NCBI RefSeq assembly: GCF_010365285.1 | Contig: NZ_CP048286.1 | Location: 2,494,501 to 2,558,500, forward strand | Length of the DNA stretch: 64,000 nucleotides | DNA from: Paenibacillus rhizovicinus | Lineage (GTDB): Bacteria > Bacillota > Bacilli > Paenibacillales > Paenibacillaceae | Direction: 5' to 3' | Shown: positions 19,100-26,888 of the stretch, in pieces | Numbering within the stretch: the first letter of the stretch is position 1 | Layout: each line of letters opens with the position of its first letter | Notes under the pieces: generated by a model | Seen by the model: only the letters and a program-made list of their open reading frames with translations | Told to the model about the DNA's origin: nothing | Databases searched by the model: none | Translations under genes and position numbers: made by a program

Positions 19100-19153
19100 G
19101 ATTCATTGGCTTCATTAGATTCTTTAGCTTCTTTAGATTCATTGGCTTCATTG
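19100..19153. repeat. Three 18-bp tandem units
   Basis: GATTCATTGGCTTCATTA, GATTCTTTAGCTTCTTTA and GATTCATTGGCTTCATTG stand head to tail just after the stop of the oxidoreductase gene. Units 1 and 3 are almost identical. Confidence 0.8.
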
Positions 19154-19190
19154 GCACAGCATCGAGCGCATTTCATAGAGGCACCGAACA

Positions 19191-19235
19191 GAAGAGGGGG
19201 ACTTGTGCTGGCTATCGGCACAAGTCCCCCTCTTC
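19191..19235. terminator. Strong bidirectional terminator
   Basis: GAAGAGGGGGACTTGTGC (19191-19208) pairs perfectly over 18 bp with 19218-19235 around a 9-base loop. It separates two convergent genes. Confidence 0.85.
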
Positions 19236-19236
19236 G

Positions 19237-20874
19237 TTATTGCGACTGTCCCCGTCCGCTCCGGTGCTCCTGGGGATTGACCCCGTAATACTTGCGGAAC
19301 GTCTTCGTGAAATGCGAGAAGTTCGCGTAGCCCACCTGCTGGGCGATCATGCTGACCGTCATGTTCGTCGTATCCAGCAGCTGCTTGGCCCGTTTCATCT
19401 TGATCTCGATGAGGTAGTCGATCAGGTTCTTGCCGGTTTCCTTCTTGAAGAGGCGCGACAAGTAAGCGGGATTCAGACGCACATGCGCGGCAACGTCTTC
19501 GCGCGAGATCGCTTCTTCGACGCCCGCCTTCATGAAAGCGAGCGCCTGCTGGACGAAGCCGCCGGATTCGCTCTCTTCCCGCACGGCATCCATCACGGCG
19601 GATACGAGATTGATCGCCCAATGCTTGTATTGCGCCAAGCTGCGAATCGGCATCGAAATCCATATCGACGCGTTCGGGATTTGATGAATACTGTGCCCCT
19701 TCAGCCCGAGGAAATGGTAGATCGCCTGCAGCAAATCGTGATAGTACCTCTCCAGCTGCTTCGGCTGCAGCGCCGATGCGCGCTCGAGGTCGCCGCAGAC
19801 GCGCTGAACGAACAAGACGGCCTTCTCCCTCTGGCCGCCCAGCATATAGCCCGGCAGCTCCGACAAATCCGCGGCCTCCGCCGCATCCGCCGCAGCGGTA
19901 TCGGAAATGGCGGCAGCGCAAGGAACGGCGGCAGGACGGTACACATGCACGGCATGGGTGCTCGTCAAATTACTCCGCTCCATATCGCGCAGCCGATCGC
20001 AGCATTCGGGCGCGTCGTGGACATCGGCCGAATAGCCAACGTAGCAGGAAACTTGGCAATAGAAATATTGGCTGCACGCCTCAATGAACCGGCTGCCAGC
20101 CGCCGCCCAATGCTCGGCTCCGAGCGCGGCCTGTTCTGCCTCCGCCGCGTAAACCATGACGAAAGGCACGCCGTCCTTGTCCGTCACGATATGCCCGCGC
20201 CGCCCGGCCAGCAGCAATTCCTCCGCAGATTTCTTCACTGCATAGAGCATCATGTCGAGGTCGCGCTCCGGCAGCTGCCGTTTCCATTCCTCGATGCTGA
20301 TCAGCACCGGCAGCACCCGCTCCCCGGGAAGCAGCTGCAGCTGCGCATCCTTCATCGCCCGCTCCAGGAAATCGCCGAACGACAAAATCCGCCGCGACAG
20401 GAGATCCTGCCAGAACCGCTCGGCAAGCAGCGGCTGCTGCCTGCTCCACAAATCGCGGTACTCCCGGTACAGCTCCGTATGGCGCGACCGCTCCTCCCGT
20501 TCCTGAATGACGCCGACCATCTGCGACACGACGCCTGCCAGCTCCTCGCTGTCCACCGGCTTGAGCAAATAATCGAAGCTCTTCAGCTGGAACGCTTCCT
20601 TCGCATACGCAAACTCGCTGTGGCAGGTCAGGAAGACCGCCTCCGTATGCGCGGAATATTCTTTGGCCCAGCGCACCAGCGACAAGCCGTCCTCGTCGGG
20701 CATCTCGATATCGCAGACAAGAATGTCCACCCGGCTCTCCAGTAGAATCGCTCTCGCTTCGACGGCGCTGCCCGCCATCCATACCGAAGCAATGCCGTGC
20801 GCCCGCCAATCCTGGCAGTGCAGAATGCCTTCGGCGGCGAATTTCTCGTCGTCCACGATCAGCATGTTATACAT
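19237..20874 (-). CDS. Two-component response regulator, AraC-type output (YesN family)
   Basis: A 545-residue cytosolic regulator. The receiver domain (1-120) has the acidic pocket D8-D9, phospho-acceptor D55 in VCDIEMPDEDG, a Thr in FLTCHSEF and Lys in YLLKPVD. A long linker region follows. The last ~100 residues form the double helix-turn-helix of the AraC family (VGYANFSHFTKTFRKYYGVNPQEHR). The start MYNMLIVDDE is preferred over an upstream codon because it begins the receiver fold, has GGGAG upstream, and overlaps the kinase stop by 8 bp, which suggests translational coupling. YesN-type regulators usually control carbohydrate ABC operons. The matched operators at 11106-11136 and 22822-22852 make the 7-11 kb operon and this operon the likely targets. 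Confidence 0.93.
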   Translation of the reverse strand: MYNMLIVDDEKFAAEGILHCQDWRAHGIASVWMAGSAVEARAILLESRVDILVCDIEMPDEDGLSLVRWAKEYSAHTEAVFLTCHSEFAYAKEAFQLKSFDYLLKPVDSEELAGVVSQMVGVIQEREERSRHTELYREYRDLWSRQQPLLAERFWQDLLSRRILSFGDFLERAMKDAQLQLLPGERVLPVLISIEEWKRQLPERDLDMMLYAVKKSAEELLLAGRRGHIVTDKDGVPFVMVYAAEAEQAALGAEHWAAAGSRFIEACSQYFYCQVSCYVGYSADVHDAPECCDRLRDMERSNLTSTHAVHVYRPAAVPCAAAISDTAAADAAEAADLSELPGYMLGGQREKAVLFVQRVCGDLERASALQPKQLERYYHDLLQAIYHFLGLKGHSIHQIPNASIWISMPIRSLAQYKHWAINLVSAVMDAVREESESGGFVQQALAFMKAGVEEAISREDVAAHVRLNPAYLSRLFKKETGKNLIDYLIEIKMKRAKQLLDTTNMTVSMIAQQVGYANFSHFTKTFRKYYGVNPQEHRSGRGQSQ

Positions 20875-22627
20875 CGCGTTCGCTCCCTTCCTCCGCGGAT
20901 GCCGCCGGCAGCAGCAGCCTAACGATTGTTCCTCTCGGCTCATTGGCCAGCACGGCCATCCTTGCCTTGTCGCCGTAATGCATCGCCATCCGCTGCTTCA
21001 CATTCCAGATGCCAATGCTGCCGTCTTCCGATTCCGGCGCATAATGAACCGCGTTCAACTCTTGAAGCTTCTCCTCCGACAAGCCTTTGCCGTTGTCCCG
21101 CACTTCGATCAGAATGCCCTCCTCGGAACCGTCCAGCTTGGTCGCCGCGATATCGAGCCGGAACGGCATGTTCTGCAAACTCATCCCGTGAATCATCGCA
21201 TTCTCCACGAACGGCTGCACGAACAGCGACGGAAGCCGCAGCGCTTTCAACGTTTCCGGAATGTCGATGCTGTAGATGAACGACTCCTGATAGCGCATCT
21301 TCTGGATTTCCAAATAGTTGCGGATATGCGCCATCTCCTCCTCCAGCGTAATCGTATCCCGCTTCACGCCCATCATGAACCGGAAGTACTGCACGAGGTG
21401 ACGGACCGTCTTCTTCACCAGCTCATACCGCTTCAAATCGACCAGCTGGAAAATAATATTCATCGTGTTCAGGAAGAAATGCGGGTTGATCTGCAGCTGC
21501 AGCTGTTTCATCTGCGCCTTCTGCGCGCGCAGCCGTTCCTCGTAGACGCCGATTTTGAGATCGACGATTTCCTCGACCATGCCGTTGAACGTATGGTTGA
21601 TAATGTTGAATTCAACGGTGCCGGAAGCCGGCAGCCGCGTGCTCATATTCCCTTCCTTGATGCGGCGGATCGCCCCGAGCAATTGAAGAATCGGCGTGAA
21701 GATCAGGCTGCGGAAAATAAACCCGTACACGATCAGAATCGCCAGCACGATGAGCGGCAGCAGATAGGTGAGCGTCTGGAAGGCGTCGAGCCCCCGCAGC
21801 AGCTCGGAATTCGGAATGACGACAGCCGTGTGGACGCCCACGTTGCGGGAGCGGCTGCTGACGATCAGCAGCTTCGTCTTGCCGTTCGCGTAGGTGAACG
21901 CGCGATTCTTGCTCAGCCGCTCGGCCGGCAAACGCTTCAGCTTATCCAACGGCGCCGCGGGATTGGACAGCACCGTTCCGTCATCGCCCGTGAACAGAAT
22001 CCCTCCGCCCTCGCGCAAATCGAGATTGCCGAGCGGCGTCCGCAGGCTGTTGATATTGATCAACGCCCCGATATAAGCGTTGTTGGTATCGTCGTCGCTG
22101 ACGATGCGGTAGAGGAAATACTGGTCCGCGATATGGATGACCGACCATTTGTACATCGCCTTCTTCAAGCTGTCGGCATGGCTGAACGAATCGGTCAGCC
22201 ACTGCCGGACGACCTCGTAATACGGTGCCGCCTCGCCGGTCAGATTGGTCGATACCAGCTGATCGTTCGGCTTGGAATAGACGAAGAACATATCGACGGT
22301 ATGGTAGTAGGATTGGTAGTAATCGTTCCGCTTGATGAGCTCCATCTCGGCAAAATACGAATCCGAGCCCGACAAGCCGGGCTGCTCGAACAGCCGGAAA
22401 TTATCATCGTGATTGACGATATCGACCATGTTGAGCGTAATGTCGTCCAGACTGCGGTCGATCATGTTCAAGTTCGAGTTGACCAGGTTCTGGTACGAAT
22501 TCGCGACCTGCGTCAGCACGACTTTCTTGGCATAGTCGCCGGCCAAATACAGCATCAATAGAAGCGGAACCGTGACGGCGGCGAACAGGATCACCAGCCG
22601 GGAACCGAGCGTTTTCGTTCTCATCAT
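20867..22627 (-). CDS. Two-component sensor histidine kinase (YesM family)
   Basis: A 586-residue membrane sensor. One membrane helix near residues 10-30 is followed by an extracellular sensing domain (about 35-285), a second helix (FQTLTYLLPLIVLAILIVYG), a HAMP linker, and the His_kinase domain with the phospho-accepting His in LQINPHFFLNTMN near residue 383. The ATPase domain has ENAMIHG and DNGKGL. It would phosphorylate the regulator whose gene overlaps its 3' end. The signal is unknown; family members sense sugars, often through a binding lipoprotein. Its promoter (22789-22852) carries the same half-site layout as the ABC operon, pointing to autoregulation. Confidence 0.93.
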   Translation of the reverse strand: MMRTKTLGSRLVILFAAVTVPLLLMLYLAGDYAKKVVLTQVANSYQNLVNSNLNMIDRSLDDITLNMVDIVNHDDNFRLFEQPGLSGSDSYFAEMELIKRNDYYQSYYHTVDMFFVYSKPNDQLVSTNLTGEAAPYYEVVRQWLTDSFSHADSLKKAMYKWSVIHIADQYFLYRIVSDDDTNNAYIGALININSLRTPLGNLDLREGGGILFTGDDGTVLSNPAAPLDKLKRLPAERLSKNRAFTYANGKTKLLIVSSRSRNVGVHTAVVIPNSELLRGLDAFQTLTYLLPLIVLAILIVYGFIFRSLIFTPILQLLGAIRRIKEGNMSTRLPASGTVEFNIINHTFNGMVEEIVDLKIGVYEERLRAQKAQMKQLQLQINPHFFLNTMNIIFQLVDLKRYELVKKTVRHLVQYFRFMMGVKRDTITLEEEMAHIRNYLEIQKMRYQESFIYSIDIPETLKALRLPSLFVQPFVENAMIHGMSLQNMPFRLDIAATKLDGSEEGILIEVRDNGKGLSEEKLQELNAVHYAPESEDGSIGIWNVKQRMAMHYGDKARMAVLANEPRGTIVRLLLPAASAEEGSERDV

Positions 22628-22788
22628 ACGGCGTCGTTGCCCCTGCGCACGGGGAACCCCTCTCTTGCTTCTATGCGGCGCGGCGGGAAATGCATGTCAT
22701 TCTATCTTATCAGCAAGTCTTCGGCATTGTCAGGAGGGCAGCATTTTCCGGGGGCCTCTCTCGCGGGCCTAGGCCCGGCTATCCTTTA

Positions 22789-22852
22789 AGTATATGAAAA
22801 TCGGCGCGCTCCCAAAGCTGTTTTTATGACTTTTGGCTGCTCCTTTTGTGAC
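22789..22852 (-). promoter_or_regulatory. Predicted AraC-type operator and promoter of the kinase-regulator operon
   Basis: Read on the minus strand: GTCACAAAA (22844-22852), 13 bases, GTCATAAAA (22822-22830), 27 bases, TATACT (22789-22794). Half-site spacing and distance to the -10 box are identical to those at 11073-11136. The start codon of the kinase is about 155 bp downstream of the expected transcription start. Confidence 0.65.
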
Positions 22853-22934
22853 ATTGCTTTGGCAGGACCGGGCGGGCTGGGAATAGCTTCTGCGCGGATA
22901 TGCGCGGGTATGTGCGGGTAAGCGCGGAGAAACA

Positions 22935-22978
22935 GCAAAGGCTGCCGGAGTACAAACTCTCCGACAGCCTTTGCGTGG
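22935..22978 (-). terminator. Terminator of the RCC1-repeat gene
   Basis: GCAAAGGCTGCCGGAG (22935-22950) pairs with CTCCGACAGCCTTTGC (22959-22974) with one mismatch. It lies just past the stop at 23013 of the minus-strand gene. Confidence 0.75.
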
Positions 22979-23012
22979 TTATGACGTTTATTCAGTTGCG
23001 CTTATCTTGCAA

Positions 23013-24494
23013 TCAAGCTGCCGTCGCGATGGAAACCGTCTTGCTGCTTCCGTCCCAGCCGACTTTCGCTCCCAGCGCTTCGCCAATGAACCGCAGCGGC
23101 ACAAGCGCGCGATTCCCGATGATCGCCGGAGGCGTGTCGAGTTTAACCTTCGCGTTATTCACCTGGCCGACGGCGTTCCCGACGCGCAGCACGATCGTCG
23201 TCGAGCCTTTGCGGGCCGTGATCGTCGATGTCGCAGCCTCCCATTTCAATTCGGCGCCCATCGCTTCGAAAATCGCTCTGAGCGGCACCATCGTCCGATT
23301 GTTCAGATTGACCGGCGGCTGATCGAATCGCAGCGTCTTCCCGTTGATCTGCACGAAAATCGGGTCCTTCTCCAGCATTTCATTCGCATAGCTCGCTACG
23401 CCGACCGGGGTCGTTTTATACCCTTTCGACCCGTCGCCGTTATAGCCGATTCCCCAGGACCACAGCGTTCCGTCGGCGCGAATCGCCATGGAGCGGACGC
23501 CCAGGCCGTGCGCCGCGATGGTTTTGATTTTCTTGAGTCCGATAACTTGCACAAGCTTATCGCTGGATTTGAAAGAGCCGATGCCAAGCTGTCCGCCCGA
23601 GTTGACGCCGGACGCCCACACGGTGCCGTCCTTCTTCAACAGGAGCGGTCCGCCGGCCGATGCCTGGATCGCAACGACGTCTCTCGCGCCTTCGAGCATG
23701 CGCGCGGCCGAATCGTTATCCACGGAGACGCCGCCGGCCGTTCCTATGCCGTCCGACCCCCAGAACCACACCGTTCCGTCTCTTTTCAACCCGTACGTAA
23801 ATTCGGCTCCGACAGCGACTTGGACGATATCTTGAATGCCCGGAAGCTGCGTCATCGTATCCAATCTCTGCCATACGGTGCCGTCCTTCTTCAGCGCCAC
23901 GAAGCTGCCGTATCCGGAGGAAATCGCAGTTATCCCTTGCAAGCCAACTAATTGTACCGGGACATCGGGATGACGGAATTCGCCATCGGCATCTTCATAG
24001 TAAAAACCTCCCCATCCCCATACGCTTCCATCGGCTTTAACGGCGAAGCTCCGAGTCCAGTCGGCCTCGATGGCGACCACGTCCGTCAGCACCTCCACTT
24101 GCTTCGGGAGCGGCCGGCTGTCTTCCGTTCCGTCTCCCACCATTCCGCCGCCGTTACCGCCCCATGACCATACGGTTCCGTCGCTTTCCAGCGCAAGGGA
24201 ATGCACTTGTCCGCCCGCGACCGCGATGACGTCATGCAGCCCGGGCACCTGCTCGGGAATAAGCGCCGTCAGATTCGTTTCCGGCACTCCGGACGCCCCG
24301 TAGGTCGTGATGTCTCCCCACTGCCAGACCGTGCCGTCTTCTTTGATCGCCAAGCTGTGCGTCGTGCCCACCGCGATCGCCTTCCAGCCTGCCGGCGTGC
24401 CTGATTCCGCATGCGCGCTTGGCCATTGCAGCGCCGCAATGCCCAGCATCGCCACCGCGACTGTTTTTACCAATAAGAGCGAGAAACCTTTCAT
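23013..24494 (-). CDS. Secreted RCC1-repeat protein with copper-amine-oxidase-N-like C-terminal domain
   Basis: About 493 residues from ATG 24494; a TTG three codons upstream is an alternative. A signal peptide ends at AHA. Residues about 35-370 are seven RCC1-type blades, each with (S/A)LxxDGTVWxWG wording, predicting a seven-bladed beta-propeller. The last ~110 residues hold two halves of the Cu_amine_oxidN1-type module (NNRTMVPLRAIFEAMGAELKWE and GNRALVPLRFIGEALGAKVGWD), common at the ends of exported Paenibacillaceae proteins and perhaps involved in wall attachment. No catalytic residues can be named. It is probably a cell-surface binding protein. Terminators on both sides make it monocistronic. 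Confidence 0.88.
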   Translation of the reverse strand: MKGFSLLLVKTVAVAMLGIAALQWPSAHAESGTPAGWKAIAVGTTHSLAIKEDGTVWQWGDITTYGASGVPETNLTALIPEQVPGLHDVIAVAGGQVHSLALESDGTVWSWGGNGGGMVGDGTEDSRPLPKQVEVLTDVVAIEADWTRSFAVKADGSVWGWGGFYYEDADGEFRHPDVPVQLVGLQGITAISSGYGSFVALKKDGTVWQRLDTMTQLPGIQDIVQVAVGAEFTYGLKRDGTVWFWGSDGIGTAGGVSVDNDSAARMLEGARDVVAIQASAGGPLLLKKDGTVWASGVNSGGQLGIGSFKSSDKLVQVIGLKKIKTIAAHGLGVRSMAIRADGTLWSWGIGYNGDGSKGYKTTPVGVASYANEMLEKDPIFVQINGKTLRFDQPPVNLNNRTMVPLRAIFEAMGAELKWEAATSTITARKGSTTIVLRVGNAVGQVNNAKVKLDTPPAIIGNRALVPLRFIGEALGAKVGWDGSSKTVSIATAA

Positions 24495-24567
24495 CCTAAT
24501 CAAATCCCCCTGATTGATTCATGCATCTAGTCGTGCATCGACCATAAGTATATCAGACGCTCCAAAC

Positions 24568-24600
24568 AAGAACGGCTCCCAATTTCAGGAGCCGCCTTAT
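24568..24600 (-). terminator. Terminator of the chemotaxis receptor gene
   Basis: CGGCTCC (24573-24579) pairs with GGAGCCG (24588-24594) around an 8-base loop. On the minus strand it is followed by TTCTTGTTT. Confidence 0.7.
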
Positions 24601-24639
24601 TCAAGCAGGACAAGGTCGATATGATCGCCAGCGAAGACA

Positions 24640-26352
24640 TTACATTTTGAATTTCGCTATCGCTTCCTGCATCGACACCGCCAGTTGGCTTAGATGAGCC
24701 GAAGAAGCAGTTACCTCTTGCATGATGGCAAGCTGCTCCTCCGTGCTGGCAGCTACGCTTTGGGTCGAACTGGCCGTCTCTTTGGCGACGCCGGACAGTT
24801 CGACCACGGATGCCGATATTTCCTCGGCGCTGGCCGACATCTGCTCGGCGACGGCGGACATCTCCCTCACCTGGTCCACGATCCGGTTGACCGATTCCGA
24901 GATCAGCGCGAACGTGCTGCCTGCTTCCTCCGCCCGGCTCATGCCGATCCGCACTTCCTCTTTGCCCGCTCTCATCGCAAGTACCGCTTCGTCAACCCCT
25001 TGCCGAATCGACTCGATCAAACCCGTAATTTGCTCAGCTGATGCGTCCGACTGCTCCGCCAGCTTGCGCACTTCCGCCGCGACGACCGCGAAGCCCTTGC
25101 CATGCTCGCCGGCCCTCGCCGCTTCGATGGAGGCGTTAAGCGCAAGCAGGTTCGTCTGCCCTGCTATCCCTCTGATGCTTCCGGTAATTTCGCCGATGGC
25201 GCGGGATTCCGCCTCTAGCTTCGTCACGACAGCAAGCTGAGTATCGACCGACGTCCGAATCGAAGCCATCTGGCTGACGACACGTTCAACCGATTGCCCG
25301 CCGTCCCTGGCCTTGTCCGACGCATCGGCCGACTCCTCCGAGATCGAAACGGAAGATTCCGCGATCCGCTGAATGCCCATCGCCATCTCTTCCATCGCGC
25401 GAACGGTCTCCTCGGATGCTTTGTCCTGCACCTTCGCCCCGGCAGCTACTTGTTCGATCGCCTTCGCAACCTGCCAGCTGCCCTGCGTGGACTGCTCGGC
25501 ACTGGAAGTCAGCTCTTCTGAAGACGCGGCGACATGCCCGGCCTGGGTGTCGATGTCCGACAACAGGCTTTTCAGGTTGCCGACCATACCTTGGAAGCTG
25601 GCATTTAACTCTCCGAGCTCATCCTTGGTCTTACGGAACGAGATCGTCTCCGTCAGATCTCCTTCCGCCACCCGCCTGGCAGAACCGGCGAGGCGCACGA
25701 TCGGCGTACCCACCCGGCTCCCGATGAAGAGGGCGAGCGCCAAACCGAGGACGGCGGCAATCGCGCTCATCGAAGCGGAGATGCTGATCGTGCGCGTAAT
25801 ATCTTTGGACAGCTTCACATTGGAAGCGGCGAATTCTTGACTATAAGACTGGCTCAGGAGATCCAAGTTCTGAAACATCGTTTCTTTGAAGCCATCGCTT
25901 CTATCGTCAATTTCACGGTATTGCTTGCTCAATTGTTCTGCCGGCGTCGCGTCTTTCTGGTTGAATGCAGTCAACACTTCGGCCGAGGTACCCGCATAGC
26001 CTTCGAAGGCTTGCTTCAGTTCTTGCATCCATGCCTGCTCCCGAGGCGTGTCCGCGGTACTTGCGAAAGCATCCAGCTTCTCCTTGAACGCCGCGAGCAT
26101 CGAAGAAAGTTGATCCGCCGAGCTTTGGCTCTCGTTAATGATCACGTCCGCTTGATCGCTATAGAGCATTCCGACGTCGTTTTTGAGAGAAAACGCACTC
26201 GTTTCTTCCGATACTCTAGCCGATTGCTCGCCGGACGAATGCTTGATTCCGTTAATGAACACAATCGTGAATGCAAGAGACGCGACGAACATCAAGATGA
26301 CGGCAGAGAACCCGCCAAGCAATTTCGTACGAACCTTCCAGTTGGTTACCAT
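24640..26352 (-). CDS. Methyl-accepting chemotaxis protein
   Basis: A 570-residue transmembrane chemoreceptor. One helix at about 11-34, a four-helix-bundle-type sensor region at about 35-185, and a second helix ([22 protein letters not shown]) at about 190-212. HAMP follows at about 213-265, then a long signalling coiled coil. The hairpin tip that contacts CheA/CheW reads [24 protein letters not shown], as in canonical receptors. Glu/Gln pairs suitable for CheR methylation flank it. GGGGG upstream of the ATG is the probable ribosome binding site. It signals to the flagellar machinery; the ligand cannot be inferred. Confidence 0.94.
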   Translation of the reverse strand: MVTNWKVRTKLLGGFSAVILMFVASLAFTIVFINGIKHSSGEQSARVSEETSAFSLKNDVGMLYSDQADVIINESQSSADQLSSMLAAFKEKLDAFASTADTPREQAWMQELKQAFEGYAGTSAEVLTAFNQKDATPAEQLSKQYREIDDRSDGFKETMFQNLDLLSQSYSQEFAASNVKLSKDITRTISISASMSAIAAVLGLALALFIGSRVGTPIVRLAGSARRVAEGDLTETISFRKTKDELGELNASFQGMVGNLKSLLSDIDTQAGHVAASSEELTSSAEQSTQGSWQVAKAIEQVAAGAKVQDKASEETVRAMEEMAMGIQRIAESSVSISEESADASDKARDGGQSVERVVSQMASIRTSVDTQLAVVTKLEAESRAIGEITGSIRGIAGQTNLLALNASIEAARAGEHGKGFAVVAAEVRKLAEQSDASAEQITGLIESIRQGVDEAVLAMRAGKEEVRIGMSRAEEAGSTFALISESVNRIVDQVREMSAVAEQMSASAEEISASVVELSGVAKETASSTQSVAASTEEQLAIMQEVTASSAHLSQLAVSMQEAIAKFKM

Positions 26353-26520
26353 GCGGTGAATACCCCCTTAGAACTGATACTTTTATTATCGGAAACTCAT
26401 GTTGATTCGTTGATGCTCATTGTGGGTTTTTGTCGAAATAAATCGAATAAATGGAAAAAATTCTCAAGACTCTGCCCCAGCTCGACGGATGCCGGCCATG
26501 ACCGGGCTGAGAACAAAAAG

Positions 26521-26547
26521 AGACCCGCAGCAACGGGCTGCGGGTCT
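26521..26547 (-). terminator. Terminator hairpin, copy 1
   Basis: AGACCCGCAGC pairs with GCTGCGGGTCT around AACGG. On the minus strand it is followed by TCTTTTTG. Confidence 0.75.
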
Positions 26548-26710
26548 AAAGTGTATATATTAAAAAGGGGGTCGAGTTCTATTATAGGCAAGCTTCATTA
26601 ACGCGAGATGAATATAAGATTTCAATCGTGTTACATTTTAGAGAGCGCCTACATGGAACGAACCAGCTAGGCGTATCCGCTGCATTCTACGATCGACGCC
26701 GGACAAAAAG

Positions 26711-26737
26711 AGGCCCGCAGCAACGGGCTGCGGGCCT
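26711..26737 (-). terminator. Terminator hairpin, copy 2 (end of mannoside operon)
   Basis: AGGCCCGCAGC pairs with GCTGCGGGCCT. Compared with copy 1 one A-T pair has become G-C on both arms, so the pairing was kept. It is the first terminator met by transcription leaving the GH38 gene. Confidence 0.75.
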
Positions 26738-26888
26738 AAAGTGTATATTATAAAAAAGGGGGTCGAGTTCTATTATAGGTCCCTTTCATTAACGCGAGAT
26801 GAAGATAAGATTTCAATCGTGTTACATTTCAATAAGAATCATTACGGAAGTACCCGCAGCCGGCTCGCGCGATGGAGAGCTTATTACG

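Larger units (their letters stand above)
26513..26829. repeat. Tandem duplication of a ~126-bp segment (period ~190 bp), each copy with a hairpin
   Basis: The segments 26513-26638 and 26703-26829 are near-identical. Each contains a terminator-like hairpin, an A/G-rich run, GTCGAGTTCTATTATAGG, and ATTAACGCGAGATGAAnATAAG. A unique 64-bp spacer separates the copies. The duplication lies between the mannosidase gene and the chemotaxis receptor gene; no gene is present in this 536-bp gap. Confidence 0.85.

Noticed and set aside
19036..19221. Minus-strand ORF with repeated NEANES/KEAKES peptides
   Set aside because: The periodicity comes from the 18-bp DNA repeat; the frame overlaps the end of a real gene and a terminator.
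20663..22561. Long plus-strand frame opposite the sensor kinase gene
   Set aside because: Shadow of the kinase and regulator genes; the minus-strand products have complete domain motifs.
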